A DNA stretch of 64,000 nt from Streptomyces sp. NBC_01775 (GCF_035917675.1 NZ_CP109104.1:8742001-8806000); one strand, 5' to 3'. Positions 1 to 9,161 are shown, counted from the stretch's first letter. Made by a program: numbers and translations. Notes: generated by a model not told the origin, from the sequence alone.

Positions 1-2
1 GG

Positions 3-263
3 TCCCTGGCCGATCTCATCGCGATCGTGGGCGACCCTGCTCGCGTGTCGACGATCGCCGACCACACCAACGCGCAGCGCCTGGGCGCGCGTCTGGCCAA
101 CGCGGAGAACGACTCCACACTCCTCGCCGAAGCGGGCGAACTCGGCCGGCAAGGCCGCTACACACCGCGCATTGAGCGGACCTACCCGCTCGAACGGATC
201 GCGGAAGCGCACACGTACGCCGAGCGCGGACGCACGCGGGGGAAGATCGTGGTCCGCGTCTGA
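3..263 (+). CDS. Zinc-type NAD(P) oxidoreductase, C-terminal end
   Basis: The reading frame is open from the window edge, so this is only the last 86 codons of a gene that begins upstream. The end resembles the C-terminus of quinone-oxidoreductase/alcohol-dehydrogenase-like (MDR superfamily) proteins: a Rossmann-side segment 'LADLIAIVGDPARVSTIAD', then 'YPLERIAEAHTYAERGRTRGKIVVRV', the usual 'A.A....G...GK.V..V' ending of this family. The substrate cannot be judged from this piece. A strong stem-loop follows 17 bp after the stop. Confidence 0.8.
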   Translation, partial: SLADLIAIVGDPARVSTIADHTNAQRLGARLANAENDSTLLAEAGELGRQGRYTPRIERTYPLERIAEAHTYAERGRTRGKIVVRV

Positions 264-280
264 GCTTGTCCCGCCGTTCG

Positions 281-312
281 GGGCTTCCCGCGGCTTCGGC
301 CGCGGGAAGCCC
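281..312 (+). terminator. Hairpin terminator after the oxidoreductase
   Basis: A perfect 14-bp GC-rich stem (281-294 with 299-312) closes on a TTCG tetraloop. It lies just after the oxidoreductase stop and before transposase debris, so it most likely ends that transcript. There is no U-tract, as is common in Streptomyces. Confidence 0.75.
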
Positions 313-420
313 GCACCTGGTTCGCCGCGCACGGCATCACTGCGATTGACCGTGTCGTGACGGACAACGGTGCCTGCTACCGTGCGCCGTCCTTCAGCGC
401 CGTCCTTCAGCGCCGCCCTC
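312..420 (+). mobile_element. IS481-type transposase fragment
   Basis: The frame starting at 312 reads 'RTWFAAHGITAIDRVVTDNG' followed by ACYRAP. This is the integrase-core stretch around the second catalytic Asp of IS481-family transposases ('W F..HGI...RV.TDNG.CY'). Neither a start nor the rest of the DDE domain is present. The frame runs into a direct repeat of about 13 bp (CGCCGTCCTTCAG) around 390-415 and then loses similarity. It is a dead remnant, and 412-480 holds nothing recognisable. Confidence 0.7.
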
Positions 421-480
421 GCCGGCAGCCTGCGACAGGTCGGATCGGACGAGGTCTTTCGGAGCCGGGGCTGCTCGGGA

Positions 481-1272
481 TCAGTCCCGGTAGTCGGGGG
501 CGACACGCTCGACGAGCCGGAGCAGTGCCGACCAGGCAAGCTCGTACCCCTTTTCGTCCTGGAGGTCGGAGCTGTCGTCCTCGCCGGAGAGTTGGCGCGC
601 TGTGAGTTCGCAGATGTCGGGAGGGGGCGTGACGAGCTTCGCTCCGCCTGCCATGGCCACGGTCTGGATCTCGCATGCCTTGTCCAGGTAGTACATGCGC
701 AGGAAGGCCTGGGCCGGTGTTTCGCCGACGGTCAGCAGGCCGTGGTTGCGCAGGATCATCGCCGGGTGGTCGCCGAGGTCGGCGACCAGGCGTTTCTGTT
801 CGGCGAGGTTGAGGGCGACGCCTTCGTAGTCGTGGTATCCGACCTTGCCGTAGAACTCCATGGAGATCTGGTTCAGCGGGAGCAGGCCGTGCTCCTGGGC
901 CGCGACAGCACACCCGGCCTTGGTGTGAGTGTGCAGGACGCAGTGGGCGTCGGGCCGGGCGGCGTGGACGGCGCTGTGAATGACGAAACCGGCGGGGTTG
1001 ACGGGATGAGGGGTCTCCTCGACAGGGTGACCGGCCAGGTCGATCTTGACGAGGTTCGACGCGGTGATCTCCTCGAAGAGCAGGCCGTAGGGGTTGATCA
1101 GGAAGTGGTGCTGCGGTCCGGGGATCCGGGCGGAGATATGCGTGAAGATCAGGTCGGTCATCCGGAAGTGCGCTACCAGGCGGTAGACCGCGGCGAGTTC
1201 GCGGCGCAGCCGCAGCTCCTCGTCGGGGGTGGCTTCGGGGGTCTGGCCGGCGCGGAGCGTCGGATCAGTCAC
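481..1272 (-). CDS. Class II aldolase/adducin family protein
   Basis: This 263-residue protein has the fold of L-fuculose-1-phosphate aldolase and L-ribulose-5-phosphate 4-epimerase. Zinc ligands are visible as the HTHT pair in 'VLHTHTKAGCAV' and the later His in 'LRNHGLLTVGE', with a 'THISARIPG' segment near the N-terminus. The GTG start at 1272 overlaps the stop of the upstream dehydrogenase gene by 4 bp (GTGA), so translation is probably coupled. Members act on small phosphorylated sugars or on hydroxy-acid and oxo-acid substrates by retro-aldol cleavage or decarboxylation; the substrate is not set by sequence. Pairing with a D-2-hydroxyacid dehydrogenase and a symporter suggests uptake and breakdown of a small carboxylic or sugar acid. 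Confidence 0.85.
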   Translation of the reverse strand: MTDPTLRAGQTPEATPDEELRLRRELAAVYRLVAHFRMTDLIFTHISARIPGPQHHFLINPYGLLFEEITASNLVKIDLAGHPVEETPHPVNPAGFVIHSAVHAARPDAHCVLHTHTKAGCAVAAQEHGLLPLNQISMEFYGKVGYHDYEGVALNLAEQKRLVADLGDHPAMILRNHGLLTVGETPAQAFLRMYYLDKACEIQTVAMAGGAKLVTPPPDICELTARQLSGEDDSSDLQDEKGYELAWSALLRLVERVAPDYRD

Positions 1273-2246
1273 AGGGTGCCTCCTTCGGTGGCTGGGGTGA
1301 CGACCGGGGTGAGGGGACGCCCGGTGCGATGCCAGGCGATGACGTTCTCGGCCGGGCGCTCGACATAGGCGCGCCGCGAGGCGTCGGACAAGAAAGCGAT
1401 GTGCGGGGAGAGCAGCAGGCCGGGGTGGGTGCGCAGAGGGTCGTCCTGGTCCGGGGGTTCGGTGGGGAGGACGTCGAGGGCTGCTCCGGCGAGTTTGCCG
1501 GTGTCCAGGGAGTCCAGGAGCGCGGCGTGGTCGATCAGGCCACCGCGTGCGACGTTGACCAGGAAGCTGCCGGCCGGCATGCGGTCGAGCTCCGCGCGGC
1601 CGATGAGGTTGCGGGTGGCGTTGTTGAGCGGGGCATGCAGGGAGAGCACGTCGCTGCATGCCAGCAGGGTGTCCATATCGGTCCGCTGAACCGTGGCCGG
1701 CCCGTGTTCGGGGCTCAGCGGATCGTAGGCGGCGACGCGGCCGAAGATCGGTGCGGCCAGCTCGGCGAGGCGGGTGGCGATGCGGCCCATGCCCACCAGG
1801 CCGAGCGTCAGCTCGTCGGCCCGGCGGGGCAGCCGTGGCAGGTCGGTGGTCCAACCGCCCCGGCGCACCGCTGCGTCGGCTTGCGGAAATCCACGCACCA
1901 GCGCCAGGGCTGCGGCGAGCGCGTGGACGGCGACTTCCTCGGTGGCCGCGTCGGGCAGGTTGCACACCCACAGGCCGCGGGCACGTGCCGCCTCGGCGTC
2001 GACCATGTCGTAACCGGCCGAGCACGTGGCCAGGATACGGAGGTTGGGAAGCCGGTCGAGAAGGTCCGCGTCGATGCGGGCGTACCCGACGAGGAGGGCG
2101 ACCGCGTCCGAGGCCGCTCGGGCGATGGCGTCCGGGCTCGCGCTGTCGGCGATCCGTACGTCGAAGCCCGCCTCGGTCAACTTCGTCACCCCGGGGGTCG
2201 GATCCAGGTCGTCGAGATCGGTGAAGACGGCCAGGGGGCCGGTCAT
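1269..2246 (-). CDS. D-2-hydroxyacid dehydrogenase (CtBP-like)
   Basis: A 325-residue NAD-dependent dehydrogenase. The dinucleotide-binding loop is 'LGLVGMGRIATRLA'. The catalytic Arg-Glu-His triad of the family is visible: Arg in 'VNVARGGLID', Glu in 'DVLPTEPP' and His in 'LLSPHIAFLSD'. It should interconvert a D-2-hydroxy acid and a 2-oxo acid in the cytoplasm. An AAGGAG sits 5 bp before the ATG. Its end overlaps the aldolase start, and the symporter gene lies 52 bp upstream on the same strand, giving a three-gene operon. Exact substrate unknown. Confidence 0.88.
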   Translation of the reverse strand: MTGPLAVFTDLDDLDPTPGVTKLTEAGFDVRIADSASPDAIARAASDAVALLVGYARIDADLLDRLPNLRILATCSAGYDMVDAEAARARGLWVCNLPDAATEEVAVHALAAALALVRGFPQADAAVRRGGWTTDLPRLPRRADELTLGLVGMGRIATRLAELAAPIFGRVAAYDPLSPEHGPATVQRTDMDTLLACSDVLSLHAPLNNATRNLIGRAELDRMPAGSFLVNVARGGLIDHAALLDSLDTGKLAGAALDVLPTEPPDQDDPLRTHPGLLLSPHIAFLSDASRRAYVERPAENVIAWHRTGRPLTPVVTPATEGGTL

Positions 2247-2298
2247 GCCAACTCCTTAGAGGTATGGACAGCCAATGAAACCGGCTGGTGGTACAGCG

Positions 2299-3777
2299 TC
2301 AGACAGTGGTGGTTGCGGGGGCTGCCGAGGTGCCGGCCGACTCGCCCGCCACGCGGCGGCGCCACCCCTCGACGACCGCTTCCTCGGTCGGTTTGGTGAC
2401 AAGGCTGACGGTCACGTAGGCGACGAGGCTGGCGAGCAGGCCGTAGTAGATCGGCTCGTTGGCGAGGAGCCCGTCCGTCACCATAAAGGTGATCACGGTG
2501 GTGCCGCCCACGACCATCGAGGTCAGAGCACCCTGGAGGTTTCCGCGCCTCCAGACCAGGCCGCCGAGGATGGGGATCAGCAGACCGCCGACGAGCAGGT
2601 CGTATGCCGCGGTGAGGGCTGCCATGACGTCGCCGAGTGCGCAGGCGATGGCCATGGAGGTCACGCCGAGGATGGCGATGGCGAGTCGGTTGGAGGCGAC
2701 CTCGTCGCTCTCCTCCGGATCGGCGGCGGCCTCGGCCTTGTGGCGGCCGAGGCGGCGCAGCCGGGCCCAGATGTCGTTGTTGGCCACGGTGGCGGAGGCG
2801 ATCAGGGCGCCACTGGCGGTGGACATCATCGCGGACAGGGCAGCGGCCAGGACCAGTCCCTTGATCCCGGGAGGCAGGGTGTGCTTGACGATAGCGGCGA
2901 ACGCTTGGTCGGCGCTGGCCAGCCGGGGGTGGAGCACCTTGGTGGCCATGCCGATGAAGGCGCCGGCCAGGGCGTAGACGAGGCAGAAGGCCCCGGCAGC
3001 GGTGCCGCCCCACACGGCGACCTTTTCGCTGCGGGCGGTGAAGACCCGCTGCCAGATGTCCTGCCCGATGAGCATGCCGAAGGTGTAGATCAGCACATAG
3101 GTGAAGATTGTCTGCCCGCCGATGGAGGTCGGGGACAGGTAGCCGTGCGGCAGCTGGTCGCCCATGGCGGCGAAGCCGCCGGCCTTGACCACCGCGATGG
3201 GCAGCAGCAGGAGGAGCACGCCCACGCTCTTGACCACGAACTGCACCATGTCGGTGAGCGTGATGGACCACATGCCTCCGAGCACCGAGTAGCCGACGAC
3301 GATTGTGCCGCCGATGACGATCGCGGCCCAGCGCGGTACGTCGAACAGCACGTCGAAGACGCTGGCATAGGCGATCGTCGAGGTCACGACCAGCATGAGC
3401 GTGTACATCCACATCACCACGCCTGAGATGACGCTGGCGGCGTCGCCATAGCGCAGCGAGAGCATCTCGGCGACCGTGTACACGCGCAGCCGGGCGATCC
3501 GGGCGGAGAAGAAGATGCTCAGCGCCAGCAGCCCCAGCCCGATGGCGAAGACCATGGCGGCACCGGAGATCCCGTAGCTGTAGCCCAGGCCCACACCGCC
3601 GACGGTGGAGGCCCCGCCGAGGACGATGGCGGCCATCGTGCCCGTGTACATCAGCGGGCCCAGCCGCCGTCCGGCGACCAGGAACTCGCTCTTGGAAGCG
3701 GCGCGCTTCTTGCCCCACCAGCCCGCGCCGACAAGGCCCAGCAAGTATCCGGTCATGACGAGGTAGTCGACGGCCAT
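2299..3777 (-). CDS. Sodium:solute symporter (SSS family)
   Basis: A 492-residue integral membrane protein with about 13 hydrophobic segments. It shows SSS hallmarks: the 'FLVAGRRLG' segment after TM1, and the 'GQDIWQRVF' and 'AAALSAMMSTASGALIASAT' motifs in the middle. I chose the ATG at 3777 over one at 3804 because GGAGG sits 5 bp upstream of it. It imports a small organic solute with Na+. As first gene of the operon with the dehydrogenase and aldolase, and divergent from a PucR regulator, it most likely brings in the substrate those enzymes process. The last ~40 residues form a polar cytoplasmic tail. Confidence 0.88.
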   Translation of the reverse strand: MAVDYLVMTGYLLGLVGAGWWGKKRAASKSEFLVAGRRLGPLMYTGTMAAIVLGGASTVGGVGLGYSYGISGAAMVFAIGLGLLALSIFFSARIARLRVYTVAEMLSLRYGDAASVISGVVMWMYTLMLVVTSTIAYASVFDVLFDVPRWAAIVIGGTIVVGYSVLGGMWSITLTDMVQFVVKSVGVLLLLLPIAVVKAGGFAAMGDQLPHGYLSPTSIGGQTIFTYVLIYTFGMLIGQDIWQRVFTARSEKVAVWGGTAAGAFCLVYALAGAFIGMATKVLHPRLASADQAFAAIVKHTLPPGIKGLVLAAALSAMMSTASGALIASATVANNDIWARLRRLGRHKAEAAADPEESDEVASNRLAIAILGVTSMAIACALGDVMAALTAAYDLLVGGLLIPILGGLVWRRGNLQGALTSMVVGGTTVITFMVTDGLLANEPIYYGLLASLVAYVTVSLVTKPTEEAVVEGWRRRVAGESAGTSAAPATTTV

Positions 3778-3998
3778 CAGGTCCTCCGATTCGCTGCGGC
3801 CCACGCCTGAGCGCGACGCCGAGTGGCTGCTGTGGGGGGACAGCAGCTGCGCGCCGGGCCACGGGAGCGGGCGGACGCGGCAGTGCTGACGAGGGGGGAT
3901 GCCGGGGCGGGGGTGGTGCCCTCTTGATCGGAGAACCTATCCACGGTTCACACTGGCACTGAAGTGTAGGGTTTATCCAAAATGAACTCGTTCGCTGG

Positions 3999-5651
3999 AT
4001 GAATCCCGCACTTCTGCGCGACGTTGCCGGGTTGGAAGGATCACTCTTCGTGGCCGAGACCGACCAGCTCTCCGTTCCCCTCAGCATGCTGCTCGCCAAT
4101 CCCGCACTGGGTCTGAGCCAGATCGCCGGTCCGGCCGAGGACCGCCTCATCAGCACGGTCGGTACCACCGAGGTCGAGGACCCCACGCCCTACCTCGTCG
4201 GCGGCGAGCTCCTCCTCACCGCGGGGGTTCGTCTCCCGCACGAGCCGGACGGCATCGACAACTACGTGACCCGCGTCGTCGCCGCCGGGGTGGCAGCGCT
4301 GGGCTTCGGTGTGGTCCCTGTGCATCAGGAGGTTCCCGCCGAGCTCATCGCCGCCTGCGACCGCCACGGGCTGCCGCTGCTGCGTCTGCCGCCCCACACC
4401 CCCTTCGTGGCCGTCGGTCAGGCCACGTACGACGCCATCGCCGAGATCCGCAACAGCGAACTGAGAATGATCTCCAAGGCGCAGTCGGCTCTCGCTTCCG
4501 CCGCGGCCCGGCCGGATGCGCTCCAGGCCGTGTTGCAGCAGCTCAGCGCCCATACCGAGGCCGGGTCGGTACTCTTCGACGCCCAGGGCAACGAACTGTT
4601 CAGCGCGGGCCGCCGCCCTGCGGCCCCCGGCCCTCAGCTCCTGCGTGACCTTGCCGTACGTACCATCGCCCGCTCCACCGGGAACCATGCGAAGGGCAGA
4701 CCGCCGCCCCCCGCGGCGGCGGCTCACCACCACGAAGGCATCCACCTGACCGTGCACACCCTGCCCGGCACGGACGGCGCCGCTACCCCACTCGCCCTCG
4801 GCCAGGCCGCCGCCACAGCCCCGACCCTGGTCCACCGCCAGGTGACCAGCATGGCGACCGTGCTGCTGTCTCTGCTCACGAGCCCCAGCCACGCCCTCGG
4901 CACCGACGCTCACAGCATCGGCGCACTCGTACGGCTCATGCTCGGGGCCACCCCTGCCGAGGTCGCGCCCGCACTCGTCCCTGACGAGGAGACCTTGGGC
5001 GAACATTGGGTCGTCGTCCATGGCCGCCACCTCCTGGCACGGTCCACTCTTGTAGGCCGGTCCTGCGAAGACCCGGCCCAACTCGTTGCTCTGGGCACCG
5101 CACTTGGCACTCCCTACCTGCACATCGACCGCGCGAGCCTGCGAGCACTGATCCCCAGCGCACCGGACGCCCAGCCGGTCGCCCCCGCGCAGGCCGCCGC
5201 CCTCGGGTGGACCCTCGGCTTCAGCGCGCCTGTACCGGTGACAAAGCTGCCCAGCGCAGACACTCAGGCCGAACGCGCGCTGGAGCGGGCCATCGCCAGT
5301 GAGGCACCGGCGGTCATCCATCACGCTGACGCACGCACTCCCCACACCCTGGTCGCCGCCACCGACGCGCGGGAACACGCCCGCGCCCGATTCGCCCCGC
5401 TCTCCCAAGCCGCGGCACCCGGCGCCGCTGTCCTCCTCGGCACCCTGCGCACCTGGCTGACCTTCCACGGAACCTGGGACCGCACAGCAGCCGCTCTGGA
5501 CATCCACCGCAACACCGTGCGCCACCGTCTGGCACGGGTCGCCGAACTCCTCGACGTCGATCTCCAGGATCCGGATGTCCGCATGGAACTCTGGTTCGCT
5601 CTCCACTGGCTGCCCGACGACGAGTTCGCCGGGCGGCGGGGCACCACATGA
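3999..5651 (+). CDS. PucR-family transcriptional regulator
   Basis: The 550-residue product has the N-terminal PucR ligand-response domain (roughly residues 25-150) and a C-terminal helix-turn-helix of the PucR/CdaR type, 'WLTFHGTWDRTAAALDIHRN' followed by TVRHRLARV. Such regulators respond to purine, amino-acid or organic-acid catabolites and usually activate neighbouring catabolic genes. It is divergent from the symporter operon across about 220 bp, so those three genes are its likely targets. A GTG at 4050 is preceded by GGAAGGA and may be the true start. A proline-rich loop near residue 230 is a lineage-specific linker. Confidence 0.85.
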   Translation: MNPALLRDVAGLEGSLFVAETDQLSVPLSMLLANPALGLSQIAGPAEDRLISTVGTTEVEDPTPYLVGGELLLTAGVRLPHEPDGIDNYVTRVVAAGVAALGFGVVPVHQEVPAELIAACDRHGLPLLRLPPHTPFVAVGQATYDAIAEIRNSELRMISKAQSALASAAARPDALQAVLQQLSAHTEAGSVLFDAQGNELFSAGRRPAAPGPQLLRDLAVRTIARSTGNHAKGRPPPPAAAAHHHEGIHLTVHTLPGTDGAATPLALGQAAATAPTLVHRQVTSMATVLLSLLTSPSHALGTDAHSIGALVRLMLGATPAEVAPALVPDEETLGEHWVVVHGRHLLARSTLVGRSCEDPAQLVALGTALGTPYLHIDRASLRALIPSAPDAQPVAPAQAAALGWTLGFSAPVPVTKLPSADTQAERALERAIASEAPAVIHHADARTPHTLVAATDAREHARARFAPLSQAAAPGAAVLLGTLRTWLTFHGTWDRTAAALDIHRNTVRHRLARVAELLDVDLQDPDVRMELWFALHWLPDDEFAGRRGTT

Positions 5652-5874
5652 CACCCGCCCCGCCCTGCCCCCGCAGGGTGTGCGGTGCCGGCCCGGCGTC
5701 TGCACCACCTGCCATCAGCCCCTGCCCAGCAGGATCCCAGGATCCAGACAGACCTGACGGATTCCTATCAGGGAGGGGTTTGTCATGGACGTTGTGTGAC
5801 GGCTGGGAGCTGTCCGGCGGATCTTGCCGTGGTCGGGCTGTTGAGGCCCAGTCTGACTTCATTAGGATCGCGGT

Positions 5875-6270
5875 GTGTTCGAGTACCACGGCTGGATCAC
5901 GGTCAGGGAGACCTCGGTTGATGACGACGATGACGTCCGGCTGCGGCAGGTCGTGGATGACCTTCGGCTTCGCATCGCCAAGATGGCCAGTCCCTATCTC
6001 CTTGACCTCAGGTGGATGAACGGCGAGCCGTTCATCCACCTGGGAGGCCATTCCAATCACCGTTCGTCACCTGATGTCCTGGACCTGTTCGAGCATGTCG
6101 CGAAGGTTGCTCCTGGCTCCTACGGCCTCCTGCATATTCGCGATGACGAGGACCCGGCCCATGAGAACGAGGTACGCGTGCTCAGGCTCGCTCGGGGCAC
6201 GGTCACGCAGCGCACAGAGGCGCTGCTGTCCCCGTGTATCCCGACGCTGGAAGACCCCTTCACAGATTAG
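5875..6270 (+). CDS. Imm7-like immunity protein (orphan)
   Basis: A 131-residue acidic protein starting at GTG. It begins 'FEYHGWITVRE' and carries 'SYGLLHIRDDEDP' and 'LSPCIPTLEDPF', the pattern I associate with immunity protein 7 of bacterial polymorphic toxin systems. Immunity proteins bind and neutralise the toxic domain of a kin-discrimination toxin. No cognate toxin lies directly beside it; the WXG/DUF6973-like gene 1.6 kb downstream is the nearest candidate but may be unrelated. An unattached immunity gene fits protection against neighbours' toxins. The family call is from memory of its motifs. Confidence 0.6.
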   Translation: MFEYHGWITVRETSVDDDDDVRLRQVVDDLRLRIAKMASPYLLDLRWMNGEPFIHLGGHSNHRSSPDVLDLFEHVAKVAPGSYGLLHIRDDEDPAHENEVRVLRLARGTVTQRTEALLSPCIPTLEDPFTD

Positions 6271-6276
6271 GCCGCC

Positions 6277-6474
6277 TACTTCCCCTGGCGAAGCCACAGG
6301 CTGATCGAGGCACGGGTCCCGCGCGCCCACACCGAGGTCCTCACCGAAACCGACGGAGGAGAGCACCGCATCCGGCTGGGCGCCTTTCGCAGCAGCACCC
6401 GCACCCACCACAAGCAGCAGAAACTCACCGCTGAGCAGACCCGCGAAGCCCGCGGCGTAGGCCTGCTTGGGTAA
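6277..6474 (+). pseudogene. Gene fragment, possibly helicase-associated domain
   Basis: In the frame ending at a TAA at 6474, the translation after the immunity gene contains 'HRIRLGAFRSSTRTHHKQQK' then LTAEQ and ends GLLG. This loosely resembles the helicase-associated repeat seen at the end of Streptomyces DEAD-box-like proteins. There is no start codon or ribosome site and the piece is short, so I treat it as a remnant with uncertain parent. Confidence 0.3.
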
Positions 6475-6502
6475 GTGGGCCCTGGCGCGCGAGCCCGGTG
6501 TT

Positions 6503-6895
6503 TCAGTGGTCGGGGTTGTGCCGTAGCTCTGCGGCCGGTCCGCTCCGGTGGCGTCGCCGTCGGTGTATGTGCACGGCGACGGCTGGTGCGGCGGTGCCGG
6601 CCCCCCATGCCAGGAGCTGCCCGGCCCCGCTCAACCGGGCCTTCCGGGCGTGTTCGCACACGGGTGTGAGATAGGGGTGCCCAGAGGGGGTCTTGAGCGT
6701 GTGGGGGGAGAGGAGGGATCCGCATTCCTCCCGCACCGTCGCACTCGGGTCGGCGGGATCCTCGTTCGCGCGGAACGGCACCAGCACCACGATGATCGAG
6801 GCGAGGAGCAGCAGCACGGGGATGGACCACAGTACGAGGTTCACCGCCGGCCTCTTCCACCGCTGCGGTATTCGTTGTGCTCCGGCCATCGTCAT
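6503..6895 (-). CDS. Small membrane protein, unknown function
   Basis: A 130-residue protein I do not recognise. Residues 17-40 form a clear transmembrane helix (NLVLWSIPVLLLLASIIVVL). A weaker hydrophobic Ala/Gly segment at about 92-112 could be a second helix, followed by a His/Arg-rich tail. Between them lies a loop with two cysteines (C59 and C80) that could pair outside the cell. GGAGG and AGGGG lie upstream of the start; ATG codons at 6895 and 6889 are both possible. It stands alone, with no operon context. Confidence 0.5.
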   Translation of the reverse strand: MTMAGAQRIPQRWKRPAVNLVLWSIPVLLLLASIIVVLVPFRANEDPADPSATVREECGSLLSPHTLKTPSGHPYLTPVCEHARKARLSGAGQLLAWGAGTAAPAVAVHIHRRRRHRSGPAAELRHNPDH

Positions 6896-7294
6896 TGCCC
6901 CTGTTCCTCCCCGCCGAGTGCTTCCTGCGCCCGGATGCGCACAGGCGCACCGGCCTCATACCGGAGCTGGTTTCCTGGCGGCTCACCTCGCCGGCTACGT
7001 GACAGGCGGTCAGCGCGGCAGGCTCCCGCAACGCGACTTGCACACTCACGCTCAGCGTAGCCACCGACGACAGCCCCCGGCCGCGGCCCGATCCTGCGCG
7101 GTCACTCGGCACTATGGCACGCCCCCGACCGGGACAGGCCTCCGGCTCCGCTCCCAGCCCGTCTTCTCCGGCCCTCTTCCTGTCAGGTTCCAGGAGCCAC
7201 ATGGGTGCCGTCTCCTCAGCAGGCTCACGCGTCGCTGCGCTCGACTGGCGCCACCGGTACGGGGATACCATGACCACGTCACGGGACGTCAAGG
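6896..7294. other. Intergenic region without a supported gene
   Basis: About 400 bp separates the small membrane-protein gene from the WXG-type unit. Frames here are short and have no family signature. It must hold the promoters for both flanking transcripts, but I see no close match to a -35/-10 pair. Confidence 0.5.
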
Positions 7295-7831
7295 ATGGTC
7301 AGCTGGGGGCTTACGTTGGACTCGTTCAAGGCAGAGTGGGGTGCTCTGGTCTCGCAGGCCCAGGAGGGGCAGAACGCGCGGATGCAGCTCAATTCCGCGG
7401 CTCCGGCGGGCGGCGGGGGCACCGGGCCCGGTGGGGCCGACCGGCTGGCCTCGGACCCCGCGACGAAGAAGGCCTCGGCGAAATATGTCGACGAGCAGCT
7501 GCTCCCGCACCTGCGCAGCGCGGGCCGGATGGGCGGAGTGCCCTCGGACGGCCCGGCACCGGGGATGTTGGGCAGCGAGCGGGCCCAGCCCGGCGGCACG
7601 ATGCAGGACTGGGAGGCATGGCAGGGCGTCGAGCACGTGCTGCGGCAGTGGGGCAAGCAGGTCCGCAACCTCGAACAGCGGCTCCAGGGCGAGAGGGACG
7701 CGCTGCGCGGGGCCAGGGTGCTCTTCCAGTCGCGGGACGGCCTCGTGCACAACTCCCTCGTGTCCGGCTCGGATCCCTACATGCCGACTCTTCCCGGCAA
7801 CGAGCCCACCGGCCTGCGGCCGGCCGGATAA
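7295..7831 (+). CDS. WXG-operon companion protein, unknown function
   Basis: A 178-residue soluble, helical, polar protein lying 19 bp before the toxin-like gene. The C-terminal half is a helix with 'EHVLRQWGKQVRNLEQRLQG', ending in a Pro/Gly-rich tail. This arrangement of a ~180-residue helical protein before a WXG100/LXG-type protein is common in Streptomyces and may encode a partner or chaperone for secretion. The ATG at 7295 has a poor ribosome site. A TTG at 7316 preceded by GGGGG at good spacing is an equally good start and would remove 7 residues. Confidence 0.6.
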   Translation: MVSWGLTLDSFKAEWGALVSQAQEGQNARMQLNSAAPAGGGGTGPGGADRLASDPATKKASAKYVDEQLLPHLRSAGRMGGVPSDGPAPGMLGSERAQPGGTMQDWEAWQGVEHVLRQWGKQVRNLEQRLQGERDALRGARVLFQSRDGLVHNSLVSGSDPYMPTLPGNEPTGLRPAG

Positions 7832-7850
7832 GGGCAGGCGGATCCGGGCG

Positions 7851-9116
7851 ATGACACTCACCTTCCGCGACATCATGACCGCCGACGCCAGTGAACTGGA
7901 TGATGCCGCAGCGGCCTTCCGGCGCATGGGCAAGCGCTTCGGAGAGCTGCACACCGACTACGACACCCGCGTGCGCGGCCAGGTGTCCAACAGCTCCTGG
8001 TCGGGCCTGGCGAAAGTGAGCTACGACGGGGTCGCCCGCGTCTCCTCGGGCCAGTTCGGCGCTGCCAAGCGCCAGGCACAGAACATCGCCACCTTGCTGA
8101 CCAAGGCGTACGACGACCTGGCGGACAGGAAGCGGACCCTCGGCAGGCGGGTGAAGGCCGCCGAGAAGGACAAGATGAGTGTGGACGGGGACGGGAGAGT
8201 CACCCTCGACACCACCAAGCTCAACGAGGGCGAACGCGTGGCCAGAGGCCACGACCACACCTACGCAGAGGCCCTCGACGAAGAGGTCGCGAAATGGCAG
8301 GCCCGTATCGACGCGGCTGTCGAAGCCGTCAACGACACGGACGCCGCGATAAAAAAGACCCTCATCGCCGCTGTCAAACCACCGGACGGTCGCGCGGCCG
8401 GAGCACACGGGTTCAACCCCGACAAAGTCGAGTACACGCCCCCGGGAACCAGACAGGATCTGGACCGGATCCTGCGCGACTACCAGGTCGACCCCGACCC
8501 GGGCGGCGTGGTCGAGTACCCCCGCAACTGGATCCTGCACGCAGGCGCCGGGCTCCTGGGGATGAACGAGAGTGTCACGGCGCGGGAGGCGGACATGCTC
8601 GACGGGCTGGGCCTCAACGGCCTGGAGGGCTTCAAGGACGTACAGGGCAAGGCGTTCGACACCGCCGATGACCGGTTCGCGCCCGAGATACGAAACGGCG
8701 CGCCGAACAAGAACGACAACCACAACGACGCTTTCCGCCACACCTACTGGAACGCGCTGATGACGAAGAAGTACGGCGCGGAGTGGACCGAGAAGTACGC
8801 CACCACCCATGAAACCAGGCCCGGCAACCAGCCCGAGCGCGAAGCCATGGACCTCTACAACAACGAGATCGGCAGACGCATCGCCCAAGACAACCCCGAC
8901 GCGAGCGATGAGGAACTCGCCGACCTGGTGGAGAAGGCTGTGCGCAAGGGTGACACGGTCGTAGTCGATCATGGCGGAGGCCGTCTCGCCTTCAGCGACC
9001 AGATCAGCTCCCGCGAGACGGGCGAACCCAAGCTCCAGCCTCCCGAGAGGCAGCAACCCAACAAGTCCAGCGACGTGGGTGGCGGCTCGGCAGTCGGTGA
9101 CGACAGCGGTAGCTGA
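7851..9116 (+). CDS. Putative WXG100-type polymorphic toxin with DUF6973-like domain
   Basis: The 421-residue protein has two parts. Residues 1-150 are a helical-hairpin, ESX/WXG100-like N-terminus ('SNSSWSGLAKVSYDG' supplies the W.G turn), the usual export module of type VII-secreted toxins. Residues 240-370 carry a conserved His-rich domain with 'HNDAFRHTYWNALM', 'HETRPGN' and 'EAMDLYNNEIGRRIA', which I match to DUF6973, found at the C-terminus of many polymorphic toxins; the His/Asn/Glu cluster could be catalytic, but the activity is not established. It probably forms an operon with the preceding gene. No obvious dedicated immunity gene follows. Confidence 0.65.
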   Translation: MTLTFRDIMTADASELDDAAAAFRRMGKRFGELHTDYDTRVRGQVSNSSWSGLAKVSYDGVARVSSGQFGAAKRQAQNIATLLTKAYDDLADRKRTLGRRVKAAEKDKMSVDGDGRVTLDTTKLNEGERVARGHDHTYAEALDEEVAKWQARIDAAVEAVNDTDAAIKKTLIAAVKPPDGRAAGAHGFNPDKVEYTPPGTRQDLDRILRDYQVDPDPGGVVEYPRNWILHAGAGLLGMNESVTAREADMLDGLGLNGLEGFKDVQGKAFDTADDRFAPEIRNGAPNKNDNHNDAFRHTYWNALMTKKYGAEWTEKYATTHETRPGNQPEREAMDLYNNEIGRRIAQDNPDASDEELADLVEKAVRKGDTVVVDHGGGRLAFSDQISSRETGEPKLQPPERQQPNKSSDVGGGSAVGDDSGS

Positions 9117-9161
9117 ACTTGCTGCTTACCTGAATCGACCCCGCCGACCTCCAGTCCGCGT

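Noticed and set aside
2243..4186. Long minus frame across the symporter and regulator start
   Set aside because: Low-complexity Arg/Pro-rich product; the symporter frame is the real one.
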